Shown here one piece after another: positions 23,991 through 36,039 of a DNA stretch of 64,000 nucleotides. The stretch's first letter is position 1, and each line of letters opens with the position of its first letter. Below the pieces are notes generated by a model. The model did not search any database and was not told where the DNA came from. It was given only the letters and a program-made list of their open reading frames with translations. Source of the DNA: Diphasiastrum complanatum (lineage: Eukaryota > Streptophyta > Lycopodiopsida > Lycopodiales > Lycopodiaceae); the NCBI GenBank assembly GCA_029204225.1, contig CM055098.1, positions 54,506,282-54,570,281 of the forward strand, in the 5' to 3' direction. The translations under genes were made by a program, and so were the position numbers.

Positions 23991-25619
23991 TGGTTTGGCT
24001 CCACTGTCTCCTTTAAATTGCTATTGTAGGTTTGATCTTTGGGGATCATTGGCAACACACTGACTTATAACTCCTTATTACAGATAGTTGGAATATTAAT
24101 AGCCAATATGCATTGTTAAGGTTTGACTTTGCTTACACGTGAGTAAGTAGCATATTGTCTCTTGAGCCTCTATACATGTGATCTTATAACCCCTCACCAA
24201 AATGAGTGCCATTTGTGCTTACACCCTTTTAGGCAACAAATTGTTGCAATGGCCTCCAGGAAGACACCTTGCGGAGGTCTAATTGTTATTTGGTATTGAG
24301 TCTACGCATGCTTACAATTTTCCAGTAGCGCAACACACTTGGAACTTTTTATGTCCATATCTCTTATCCAAGGGTCCCGATGAAAGGCTAGCATCATCTA
24401 CATACTAGTTGGCTATGATACTAGATGTAACAAAGGCACCTCAAAGGGAGTTGAGGACACCAACATGGCTTCCCATGTTTGACATTCTCCCTTCCAAGCT
24501 ACCCAACATACAAGCATCCAACATGGCTACATAAATTTGCATGATGATTGTCATATAGATTTAACCAACTCAACTATGTGGCGATCGTCGGAAACCAACA
24601 TAGCACCATTGACAAATTGGGTAGCTATAAATAAGTCATTTCCATCTAACTCAATCAATAGGTCATTACTAGAGCATTTTCCTAGTGCTTCAAAAACTCA
24701 CATTCATGCAAGGTACACTTAGAGCCACAAGTAGAAACACATGTATTGACAGCTAGGCCTAGATCATAGGGTCTTGAAGATATATATTAATTCTAAGAAT
24801 CAAATTGTCTTAAAATTATACTGAAAGTGTCAACAAAGATAACCTTCACTCCCGTGATTGGATAAAATATCTAGTGACCTTTCAATTGGCATTTCTATAA
24901 AACACTTAAAACCCAAGAAGTAATCATTTTTTTTGAGAAAATTTCACTTTATTAAGAAGATACATTTCAAGTGTGGGACCGACCCTGCCCTAGCCTTCAA
25001 GGCCATGGGCACATGACTAATGCCAAAACAGCAACATTTAAAGAAGGGGAGTCTTGATTGGAGCTCATCACTAGTCACATCTACATTGCCCTATAGATTT
25101 GATGCCATTATTTGCATCCTCTTAAAACAAGTTGTAACGTCTAATTTTGGTAAGGTTTTTCTCTCTTTAAAATCTATTGTTCACAAGGCTTCCTTTATTC
25201 TTGCCTAGGTAATGCTAGGTGGTGGCACTAAATGGAGCTCTCTAGAACTGCTAGAATGGTTTATGCTAGTGGCACTGAGAACAATGTTGGTGATTTTGGC
25301 ATTGGGAGCGAGGTTGCGGGCTGGCACTGGTGCCAACTTTAAAACACTACATCATCACAGAATCTCGAGCAACTTTCTTAGTTCAAATTTGTAGGCTTTT
25401 GGTGGTAGAAATCCCTCCTACTCAAAGCTTTATAGTTAAAGGCCATGGGAGAGTAAAGGGCTTTACGCCCACCAAGCTCATGACTTGGTGGCATAACATG
25501 CTCGACAACTTTAACAAATTAAATAGTGACATGTTTAAAAAATTTGGAAAAGGTGGTGCTCTCTTGCTCAAACCAACAAAAAGTCGACACACATTTCAAA
25601 TAGAAAATTGAAAATGAAT
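23991..25619. other. No recognisable gene
   Basis: Scattered short frames (24537-24722, 25020-25208, 25330-25611) carry no motif. The sequence is of ordinary composition and probably decayed repeat. Confidence 0.4.
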
Positions 25620-26573
25620 TGCGATACTTACGCTCGATAAGGGCGGCGTCGAGTCGTGCTCTCTGAGCTCTGGGGGGCCCCCCTCATGGCCATAAAGCCG
25701 TAGCAGCGCGCGAGGAACTCGGTCACCCAACACTGGAAAGGAGGTGGCCCATGTGCATAAAGTGTTATTTCCCATTGGAGTGAAATGTGGAAGGGCCAGG
25801 CAGGGGCAGGGGGGATTGGGATGCCAGCAGCTCTCACCTACTAACGGTGACTGGAAAACCGGGTGTGTTGTGCTCAGCCTTGCCACCTGCTGCAGAAACT
25901 TTATAGAAAATAGAAAGGACTTTGGGTCCCCGTCCCCGTCTCCTTGTGGGTCCCCCGGACGGGGACTTAGGCACGTCTCGAGGAAACTCAGCGGTCGCTC
26001 GACACAGGACGTGCCAAAATTCCGTAAAGCTCAAAAGTAGACGATACAGTAACTAAATTTTGTCACTTCCCCATGGCCATTTACAACCCATCAAGCAGTT
26101 TCATTAAATTAGTAAGGAGAGACTTTGAATCTACGACCTCGCTTACTTTCTTCAACGCTTTAATGGCTATGGCTCATACTAGATCATATGCACAGGCAGA
26201 GCATCCTGACTCCTGATCGGTGTGTAAAAGTAACATACAACAACTTAATAATAACTTGATCAGTACTGTAACTGATCCATGTCTCTGGCATCAGCTCTTT
26301 CAATTGTGAATAGAAAGCTACAGATGCTTTCTGTTATCTCGAGGTTAATTCATGAATATGGTGACATAAATTGAAATCTAAGAGCTCAGAATTTGGTTTC
26401 ATGGTGACATGAATCGAAATCTAAGAGGTGAGAAGATCGGTTGAGAGTATGAGATGGTTTTTCTTTGCATCGATGTGGGAAATAGTTGATAGGGGTGTTA
26501 AAGCTGACAGAAACGTTTGAGGGAAGAAAAGGTTGGAAGGTTTGGATAAAGATTATAAGCTTTGTTGGGCGCG
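25620..26573 (+). promoter_or_regulatory. GC-rich segment and upstream region of the SMXL gene
   Basis: Bases 25620-26040 are much richer in G and C than the surroundings, with CCCCGTCCCCGTCTCC and GGGCCAGGCAGGGGC runs. Open frames there (25596-26040, both strands) look compositional. Bases 26041-26573 lead to the SMXL start codon and probably hold its promoter and 5' UTR. No clear TATA box could be assigned, and no upstream exon is evident. Confidence 0.35.
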
Positions 26574-29500
26574 ATGCGAGCTTCAGTGGCGATTGCTCAG
26601 CAGACGTTGACAGCAGAGGCAGCAAGTGTGCTGAAGCATGCTGTTTCGGATGCTCAGAGGCGTGGCCATGCTCAGATTACCCCACTGCATGTTGCCTCAT
26701 CTCTTTTGACGATCAGTGGAAGTATGCTACGGCAGGCATGCCTTCAATCTCACCGCCATATGCCGCATCCACTGCAGTGCCGAGCTCTGGAGCTCTGCTT
26801 CAATGTAGCTCTGGAGCGCCTGCCCACGGTGCAAGCGTCACATGTGGCTGCTCCTCAGCCTTCTTTCTCAAACGCTCTCGTTGCCGCGCTAAAACGGGCG
26901 CAGGCACATCAGCGAAGGGGGTGTCCGGAACAGCAGCAGGTGCCTCTTTTAGCAGTGAAGGTGGAAATGGAGCAGCTGATCATATCGATCCTTGATGATC
27001 CAAGTGTAAGTAGAGTGATGCGTGAGGCTGGTTTTTCCAGTACTTACGTGAAGAATAGTCTCGAGGAAGCAATAGGATCGTCCTCCATGCATTCCTCAGC
27101 AAATGTAGATTTGTCACATCTGAAATTCAGCTACGCGGAGCCAATTGGTTTGAAGCTAGGAGGTGTTGGCAGCTTGGCAAAACATGCAGGTGCTTTTCAC
27201 AATTCGGATATAGGAGGATTATCAAGTATAGGGATAAGCCAGGCTAGAGATTGTACTACTTTTCTTCTACCTGTATTTCAAAGTGAGCAGCATAGAAGCT
27301 CCATAGCATCAAACTTGCTTGGAAGAGCTTCAGAGGTTGAGCTTGGAGGTTCCAGAGAACAAGCGGTGAGGGACGTTGTTGAGGTTCTCACGAGACAGCA
27401 TAAGAGAAATCCTCTCATAGTCGGTGAACCAGAGATGGCCACCAATGCAGTTGTTAAAGAGCTGCTTGAGCACTTGGAGAGAGGTGATATTGATGCCAAA
27501 CTCAAGGGAGTCAAGCTTGTCTCTCCGCAGCTCTCTACCAGTTATCAAAGCAAGGAGGAAATGGAACAGGAGTTCCTGCATCTTAGAAGGGTGGTGGACC
27601 AGAACCTATCCTCAGGAGTCATCGTGTTTCTAGGTGACGTGCAGTGGCTTGTGGATCGGATGGCTATGGGAGTTGCCAACAGTTTGGCACAGCAGGCAGC
27701 TGACGAACTGGAACGGCTTCTATTGCACTACGGAGGCCGTGGACGCTTGTGGTTCATGGGCACGGCAACAAGCCAGACCTATTTGCGTTGTCAAGGACGG
27801 AATCCTTCACTGGAAATTGAGTGGGGATTTCAGCCTGTGCGGATCTCTCTTGGATCCAACGTAAGAATGCTTCCAAGGTTGGATTTCGTCCTGTTTCTCA
27901 ATTTCTGAAGTCAACTTCTTCTGCACCTGCCACCCACATTCACCTATTCGAGCGTTGGTAAAATTATAATCAAAAGACATTTAACCTTTCGTCCTAGAGA
28001 TAACATCCAGAGCTGATTTCTTGATTTGCAAATACTCCATTCTCCGTTGCAGCTTGTACCTTCCATTGTAACTCTTTCGGTATTTTCTCTGACGGACAGC
28101 TAATTCCTAGTGATCATTTCTCTCCGTTCCTGTTTGATCTGATATCGAAAATTTCGCCTGCAACCACAAATTACTTCTTGTGAATTTTGAGTTCAGGTTG
28201 TTTATCGTCCATCAAGTTAGGCATCGTAATAACTGCTGATAAAGGTTATTTGCTTCATATATGAAAGAGTGAAACAGTAGCTAGCCGCATGCCTTCGTGA
28301 AAGTTTTATAGTCACTATCCGTTGTTGCTCCTCATCAATCTGAAGGTAGCGTCATGCACGTGCTGCACGTGTATGATACAAGGCGATAATGCCATTTTTT
28401 CGATTTTGTCAGTGATAAACTGTAAACTGTGTGCGATCAATGGTAGATTCCAGGAAACATTATACGTAACTAGAAACAAAAATTTCAGAAAAATCAAGCG
28501 AAGTAGCAAAATGGAGTGACAGATTTTAAGGAAAATAAATTCTAAGCTTGTGTTGTTCGACTGCTGCAGATTCGAGCATCCAGCTGATAAGGCTGAAGCA
28601 TCTGAAGTTTCCTTGCGTGGTGGTTGGTCCCAAGCAAAATCGCCCATCAATTTACTTAGATTGTTGGACGACTGTCCAGATGATTTGAGGTGCTGCCCTG
28701 AGTGCATATCCAATTTTGAAAACGAGTGCACTTTGTTGCAAGAACAAGAGCTAACATCCAACCCGGAATCTGTCCATTCCTCCTCTTCACCAGTGGATAT
28801 ATTCGGCGAAAAGCCTTTGTATGCTGAGCCTGCAATTCTATCAACTTGGCTGCAGTCGAAGTTTGATATTCACCATCCAAAGGAGGCAATGTCCGATAAG
28901 GTGACTCTTGGGATCTTATTTTAGAGTCTAGACTTTTTTTAGATTGCTTTCGGAAATAGATTCTGCCATACTGATCATATGTCTCCCCTTGAAACTCAAC
29001 AACTCGCCATTTTGCAGCAACAATCCCAGAAAATTTTGCATTGTTCTTTCTAGAGCCATCAAACTTTTTATTCTTGTGCCTCCTCATGAAACTAACGAAC
29101 GAAGTGTTATATTCAAAAACAGTTGGATAGACAGTCGTCTTCATTGGCACAGAAGTTGAGGAACTTGAGGGGTAAGTGGAACAGTATATGCCATACCCAG
29201 CATAAGGAGTTCCACAATTCTATGCAAGCAACTCCAATCCTACTTCATGAATCGGCTTCTTCATCAAGCAAAAATCCTGGCGGGAAATTTTTCGATGAGA
29301 GATTGCATCCGGAGAGCCCGAGATGTACTTCTCTAGATGTGTCTGGAGCTAGTTCGGAATTGGGAAGAGGATGCCATAAGCTTTCCATAGCCACAAAGCC
29401 GACATGGCTCTCTTTGCAACCCCAGCCCACATCCGAAGTTCTTATTGGCAGTGCAGGTGAACTGAACATAAGTGAGATGGGCCGTGCTGGATCTCTTGCA

Positions 29501-31213
29501 ACCTCAGCAGTTTGTCTGCGAGATTCTGAACGAAGCATCTCTCAAAAGGAAGATTTGAGTTACAGCTATTCAGCGGAAAAGCTTGATCAGCAGGAGTCCG
29601 AGTTGACCGTTCAGACAGATTTAGCTCTGGGCAGATCGGTGGAACAAGCTAAAGGTAGTGCTGATAGTGCTAGCACCATTCTGCTTGGAGGACGTAATGC
29701 TTTCTATAAACCACTAACAATTAGAAATAACAAGATCGCTACGCGAACGGCAGAGATGCCCATGTTTCCTTGGAAAGATCGCCTTAGATCTATACCTGTA
29801 TCCTTGCCTACAGACATCCGTCCATCAAATGATATAGCTGACAAGTTTAAGCATAACTCTTTTCCTTTCCGGGAAATGAAGCAAGTCGAAGGAGATGCAG
29901 TAAAGGATCTGCAAACAAAGTTGGATGCTAAAGTTCCTTGGCAGAAGGAAGCTATCAAAGCAATTGCCACAGCCGTATTGCAATGCAGATCAGGCACCGG
30001 GAAGAGAAGGGGAATCAATGTAAAGAAAGATACGTGGTTATTGTTCCTTGGCTCAGATTGTATAGGCAAAAGAAATATGGCCAAAGCTCTTGCTGAATCT
30101 GTCTTCGGATCTCAAAGGAAACTTTTTAGGATAAGTTTTAAGCAAGAAGATGCAAATTTCCCTTTTTGGGGAGATTCCCAGGAAAACAATCCGGACGAGA
30201 TCCGAGTATCAAATAGAGGCAAGACGATTTTAGATAGAATTGCAGAAGCCGTGAGGTTAAACCCTCTTTCTGTTGTGTTGTTGGAAGACATTGATAAGGC
30301 AGACAACGTGACAAGAAATGCTTTGAATAGAGCTATGGAGAAAGGCAGGTTACAAGAGTCAAATGGAAGGGAAGTTAATTTCTCAAATGTAATTGTTGCC
30401 ATGACCGCAAGTGTAGGTGCAGAAAATTGTCCTAAGCATCCGTGCAGTATGAACATTAGATTCTCTGAAGAGAGGCTACTAACATCTTTAGGTTGTGGAA
30501 TGAGGGTATCGTTTGAAAAAGAATCCGGCAAAGGTTTGTTTATCTTGAATAGCAACCACATATCAGTTGTGGATTATGCAAATTTGGAGCAAAATTCGCA
30601 AGGAGGTGTAAATCAATCAGCTCCACTTGTAGCCTGTTCTAAACGAAAAGCCAATACGGGGATTGAAGCAACATGCGATCAAGAGAAAAAAAGGACAAAA
30701 GAAAATCCTGCAGGACGACTATTAGAACTCGATCTGAATCTTCCTGTGAATGATGAGGAAGTATCTGCTTCTTCCTTTCTGGCTTCTAACCAGAATCTTT
30801 CAGATGCTGTACAAGATCGTGCACAGCATTGTCTGATGAAAGACTTCGGTAATCTATTTGACAGCGTTGTAACCTTTCAGTCTTTTAATTTTGACGAAAT
30901 CGCCAACAATGTCCTTGATCTGCTGAACAGAACTACATCTGTAGTGAGAGTTTCAAGGGCTTCCATGGAGATTGATATTACAGTGATTGAACATTTGGTT
31001 GCCGCTGTTTGGGAGGGATTGTGTGACAAACTAGGCCTTGAAAATTGGGCAGAGGAAGTTTTGAAACCAAGCATTTCTAACTTATTTCAAAACAGCAAAG
31101 TGTTACCAGGCATGGTGATGAAATTGGTATCTGAAAAAAGTGCTCTTTCAAAAGATTGTTTTACTATCTCAGGCTTGCCTAAATCCATCTCAATTGGGTC
31201 AGCAGGCGTTTAA
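26574..31213 (+). CDS. SMXL: SMAX1-LIKE (SMXL/D53-type) signalling repressor, three exons
   Basis: This is a nuclear Clp-ATPase-like repressor, degraded through the MAX2/D3 F-box after karrikin or strigolactone perception by KAI2/D14 (family knowledge). The start at 26574 gives MRASVAIAQQTLTAEAASVL, the normal SMXL N-terminus. Exons are 26574-27877, 28570-28900 and 29153-31213, giving 1231 residues. The donor at 27878 is preferred over the GTAAGA at 27861 because only it keeps the frame, and it yields the conserved MLPR motif. Domains: double Clp-N (residues 1 to about 180), a first degenerate ATPase module (NPLIVGEPE, VIVFLGDVQWLVD), and in exon 3 a second one with a degenerate Walker A (GSDCIGKRNM). 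The RGKT degron is at 900-903, followed by VVLLEDIDKAD. The EAR motif LDLNLPV is at 1071-1077. RGKT plus EAR fits SMAX1 or SMXL6/7/8-like proteins rather than the RGKT-less SMXL3/4/5 type. The frame is intact with no stops. The subclade is not settled. Confidence 0.95.
27878..28569 (+). other. SMXL intron 1
   Basis: The donor is AAG|GTTGGA and the acceptor is CTGCTGCAG|ATTCG. The phase is 2, so the split codon AG|A encodes Arg of the MLPR motif. The 692-bp intron contains no conserved frame. Confidence 0.85.
28901..29152 (+). other. SMXL intron 2
   Basis: The donor is GATAAG|GTGACT and the acceptor is TTGGCACAG|AAGTTG, phase 0, 252 bp. It joins a conserved KEAMSDK end to the KLRNLRGKWN motif, which is contiguous in other SMXL proteins. 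Confidence 0.88.
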
Positions 31214-33320
31214 ATTGCCCCTGCCTTGTAAGCATCAAGGCTATAATAACAGTTTGTATACCAGCTGCAAAGGTTCCACGTAAACAAAATGACAGCATTT
31301 CTTTGAAATGTCATGATATTCCAGACAACCTTTAACAATATCAATCAATAGCATGCTGCTCAGCAGCAAATGTATGATAGCTTTCAAATTCAATCTTCTC
31401 CTTTGCCAGAAGGAAGCAACTGTTTCACGTTATTATCTTGTAACAAATTCTACTCTCACTACTTGAGGAAATACACTCTGTCAGATTGAGTTCTAAAATG
31501 TTCAATAATGCTTTTGAGACATGACATTTGTTAATGGCCATTTTCAGCTCTTTGGTGTTTTTCTGTGAGGATTGCTAAGTACTTGAGGAAACCCAGTGTT
31601 TAGATATGACTTCTAAAAGGCTAAATTAGGGGAAATGCCTATTTTCAACTTTTTTTTTTGTGTGGTGTTTTGTTGATAATATTTAACATTTTGTGAAATG
31701 CCTATTTTGAACTCTTTAATCTTTCTATCCAAGAAGAACTCTTCAAATCTTTCACATGGTTCTAAAACAAACACACACACACACACACTCTGTCTCTCTC
31801 TTTCTCTCGCCACATGAATGAAGCCAATCCTGGCTGTGCATCTAGGAATTGGTGTTGGAAACTGGCTTTGGTGAGCCAGTCCCTAGCTGTGGCAGCATAG
31901 CCCAGATGCGCTTTTTTGCACACTCAGGAAGTGGCTAGAGTTCTCAGTGCACATCTAGTAACCAGGCTCAAAAAACTCAAGGATGGGCTGGGTGCCGGGC
32001 AGGGCGGGTCCAGCGCGTGGACCCTGGTTGCGCCGGGCACTCACAGACGCATAGAGATATGCGTGACTAGATATGTCTTTGCAAAAATCCCATCAAAATG
32101 CATATGCGATAATCTTTTGGCTGCCCGGACACGTGGCGCTCAAGCAGCCATTTTTTTATTTTTATTCTTTTAACATTTGGTTGAGGATGCCCCGGGGGCA
32201 AACCATGCTCATGCTCCTTAGATAAGAGGACCCCACTTCACACACAAAACACACACACACACACACACACACAAGTTGGCCACATGTAGGGGGCTAGAGT
32301 TGGGGCTTAATGGCAATGGGTACTTTATGCCCAATTGACAACTTTAAGTTTTGCTCTCCCATTGGATACTTGCCACTTGGGTGCTTTTCAAAGGTTAATT
32401 TAGAAAACGTGACATGATTGAATGTACAAGGTAGAGTCCCTAGAACATGTCTTTACCATGCATAAAGCCCAATCAAAGTTCTAGAAATTCTTAGATTGCC
32501 CGGCCCAAACCATAATACCTTGCCCAAATAGTCATGGCCCTTGTTTGCCCAAGTTGCCCTAGCAAAACTTCATGTGGAAAGAGGGCTTTATAATTTTTGA
32601 AAAAGCCAACAATGGTGGGCAGTCTTCAAATCATCTGAGCTAATTGTTAAGATACAAGGGGAGTCTACCTCCATTGTTGGCCTCAATTCAAATAAAAGGA
32701 TTGGCAATTTGGAAGCTCACAAGCAGTTGCATAACTCTAACAAGATATTGCATTAATAAATCTCAAAACTAGCTTAAGTACATTTTTTGTGGCAACTCTA
32801 CTGGAAAATTATAAATGCACAATCTCTCAAACAACACATCTACCTAATCTAAAATTGCTATGAAATAATATTATGAAATTGCAAATTTTAAAGCTAAATT
32901 AGACTTCGAGAAAGATCATACATTTGCTCGGAATATAGATCATAAAGAAACAAAAATATAATTGGAACTAGGCAATGTACACTGCTTTTATTAGAAAAAA
33001 ATCTAATTTAGACTTAAATTCTATAAAGGTAGTCACTACTGCATCTCTATATATTCCAATCTATAATGGATCGTGATCCTAACTCACTGAATAATCTGCT
33101 ACAATATCAACTTCTTTTCAACCAACTTAAAACATTGATGAATTACATGTATTTATAGTTGTGCACAATTGTCGTAATAGTCTCTATTGGCATTTCAATT
33201 TTTCTCGACAATTTTCAGAGATAGATTTTACTATCTAAATAACTAGTGTTTCTAGTCGAGGTGACGTCTTATGCCCTCTCCCTCGGTTACGCGTAAATAC
33301 TGATTATTTAGCTAAGTAAA
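31214..33320. other. Downstream region of SMXL; no gene
   Basis: The SMXL 3' UTR probably occupies the first few hundred bases. Small (CA)n microsatellites lie at about 31769-31788 and 32246-32273. A GC-rich patch at 31985-32130 has CCGGGCAGGGCGGG and carries an 85-codon frame without motifs. Two similar phrases (TACTTGAGGAAA...) at 31461 and 31580 are a weak local duplication. Confidence 0.4.
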
Positions 33321-34138
33321 ATGGCTGATCATATGCTAAGAGATACAATGTCTTTCAAAAAATTGAATGGAGAGAATTTTCTGATATGGAAATTGAAAAT
33401 GCAGGCTATTCTTGTGGAAAAGGATCTATGGTCAATTGTTATTGGCGAAATTGAACCCAGTGAAGGTGAAGCTGCTAAAGTTTGGATGAAAAAAGATAAT
33501 AAAGCTAGAGCACTAATTCAGTTGAGCTTATCAGATAGTTTACTTCTTCAAATTAGTAAATTTACAACTTCTAAAGCCATGTGGGGAGCATTAGTTGATT
33601 TATTATGGCTAACAAACTGTACGTGAAGAGGAAATTGATGCAATTAAAGATGAATGAAGGTAATTTACTCAGTGCAGATCATCTTTCTTCAGTACAAGCT
33701 CTTCTTGATCAGTTAGCTGCTATTGGAATTGAGACGAATGTTGATGAAGTGATAATGACTATTCTTGGTAGCTTACCTCCTTCATATGACTATTACACTT
33801 CCATTGTTTCAAGTCTAGTATCTGGATTAAGTGTAACAAGTGTGTCGGCATCACTCATCCAAGAGGAGCTAAGAAGAGGTAAATCTAAAGATATTGTTCT
33901 TGTTGAAGCTGCTTTATTTACTAAGGATAAGAGTAAGCACCAATTCAAAAGTAAATCAACAAATATAGATGATCGAGCTAAAGCTAAGAACAAGGAAAAA
34001 TGTACTTATTGTCACAAATTTGGTCATGTTGTTAATAAATACTGGAAAAAGGCCTATGATGATAGTGTGAAAGGGCAATCTTCATCAAGTCAGGAAACTG
34101 ATTTGTTTGCTCAATTTGAGAAAGACATACCTTTCTAA
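33321..34138 (+). pseudogene. Ty1/copia gag (UBN2 type), pol missing
   Basis: The gag begins at ATG 33321 with LNGENFLIWKLKMQAIL and the usual KDLW, followed by MKKDNKARALIQLSL. A small deletion near 33600 shifts the frame, and gag resumes as NKLYVKRKLMQLKM, ILGSLPPSYD and LIQEELRRGK. The zinc knuckle CTYCHKFGHVVNKY has lost its last Cys to Tyr. The frame ends at 34138 with no protease, integrase or RT before the 3' LTR at 34387, so this is a gag-only derivative. Confidence 0.8.
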
Positions 34139-34386
34139 TTGCTTACTGAAATAACATGTCTCTAATGTACACTTGGAAGCATCTTGGATGTATATGATAG
34201 CAAGATAGATTTTACATGGTAGGACAAATGATTGTAGTCGTTGTATGTAATCATGAGAAATGAAATGATCTTGATATACACAAGATGATGAGGGATAAAA
34301 TCATGTAATAGTAATGTAGAGATTTTGTGCATTAACAATAGACATGATAATATTAATGCTCAACCAAAGTTGTCATTAAGAGAGGG

Positions 34387-34650
34387 TGTTAGAATATCAG
34401 TAATATCCATCTTTGGTTATTCACTAGTAAAGGGCCTACGTGCCAAATGCTACTATTTAGGAAAATAGGCCTAATGTACCTCAAGCTATTTTGTGAGTCC
34501 TTACAATGTGAAACTGGTTATTTTGAACTGGTTAGATGTGATGGGACACAAATTCCTCTCTATCTCTCTCTCATGTACTCACTCTCATTGTATTGTGCTT
34601 TCTATAAAATACAAGCCATGGTGTTCTCTCTCTTCTCTTCTCCTGTGTGA
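34387..34650 (+). mobile_element. 3' LTR of the gag-only copia element
   Basis: The purine run AAGAGAGGG precedes TGTTAGAATATCAGTAATATCC, a typical copia LTR start. Inside is TATA-like sequence (tctataaaatacaagcc, about 34600). The 3' end is uncertain because degenerate gypsy sequence follows. No matching 5' LTR was seen upstream of 33321. Confidence 0.55.
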
Positions 34651-35850
34651 TTGCTTATGTGCATGCTCTGATTTGAAACACCTAAGACCTTGTGATGAGT
34701 TGCCTGTACGTTGCTCTATCGACACAGGCTCCCTTTGTAATTCATCAACAAGAAATCTGTGCAATGATTTTGCCAAGAGACTTGGTAAAATCCTTTGGAC
34801 TTCATCGGTTGCCAATTTCTTGACTTTCTCAGTTACCATTGGCTTGATATATTCTACCAGCTCTGTCTTCTGTGATGTTCTTGTCGGTTTGCCCATGGGT
34901 GCATCTGCGTACTTTGGAACTTTTGTTAAATTGACTTCCTCACTTGTTTCATACTCAGGTGGCACTAAGATTTTTCGCTTATAGCACATGAAGTCCGTGT
35001 GTGGACTAGACAACACAGGTGCATGTTGATCTACATATGCCAAATGCCTATTGGCTATTTGTGACACAATCCAAGCATGGATAGTTAACTCCAGATTGTC
35101 CACACATAGGTTCGAATGTTGACGAATCACCTTAATGTGGGCATTCGGCTCGGCGATGTCTTCCTCCACATCCAAAGCATCGTACCGTGTGTAGTATACC
35201 ATCTCCTCGGAGTTGATAAGCATACATAGGTAATGGACGTCCCTTAGGATCTTCCACAAAGTAAACCGGTAGTCTACTATGGTCTTCTTGTGAGCTTGGT
35301 GACATGCAAGATGATATGACCAGGACTTTCACTTGGCCACCTTTCATTGGAGAAAGTTGTGATTCAGATGGATCACTTTGACATCCATCCACTTGGTGAA
35401 ATCCTTGTCGGCTTGATTTTATTTGTGATCTTTGAACCACCGGATCTTGCTGTTGAACTTGTTGCTCTACATTTTGTCTTTGTAATAAGCGTGGATACTT
35501 GATTGGACATCTTGTACTTAAATGGTCCTCAAAGCAGTATGTACATTCATCCTTTTCAAGAAACTTTGCCTTGCGAGCTTGAGCTTGAGGACATCCTGAA
35601 CTTGAATTGCAATGACTGCATCTTGATAGATCTATGGCAGTGAACTGTAGAATGCAAACTTCTTCATACCAGACTTGATCTTGTCGAATAGTCCGATATA
35701 GTAGTTCTTCATTATGGTCTCTAGGCTCAGTAGATCATTATCTTTCACCATATAGCACAATTGTCATGTGTATTGTTGAACTGACTCATCAGGAAACATC
35801 TGAAATGAAGTTAATCTGACAAACTCGGCAAGAAAAAAGAAGTAAATAAA
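34585..35850 (-). pseudogene. Degenerate gypsy-type retrotransposon gag region
   Basis: Minus-strand frames at 34585-35259 and 35132-35440, with broken continuation to about 35850, read as a gag-like polyprotein. A Cys/His-rich CFGCGGRHRRAECPH (zinc knuckle, CxxCxxxHxxxxCxH) sits near 35140. SWIV...NRHLAYVDQHAPV follows, then a basic tail. Upstream pieces such as FPDESVQQYT and DNDLLSLETIMKNYYIGL resemble gag segments. No pol was found. The overlap with the neighbouring LTR at 34585-34650 is unresolved. Confidence 0.5.
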
Positions 35851-36039
35851 AAATTGATCAGTGTGGATGAAAAAATATAAACAACAAAAATAGAAAGTCA
35901 CAGTAACAGGTGGATTTAACAAATGGATATCACTGATGAAAAAACATGAACATAGTGATTATGCAGATGGTGACTGATGTGAAGGAACAATGGTAACTAT
36001 GGTGTCGGGTGGGTGGGGTGATTGGTGTGTCAAGTCATT

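Noticed and set aside
25596-26040. Several overlapping frames of 66-98 codons in the GC-rich block
   Set aside because: Open on both strands, as expected from GC-rich composition. No domain or conserved start.
26562-26573. SMXL start four codons upstream of the chosen ATG
   Set aside because: The upstream codon is TTG, and the family N-terminus (MRAxxxxxQQTLT) begins at the ATG at 26574.
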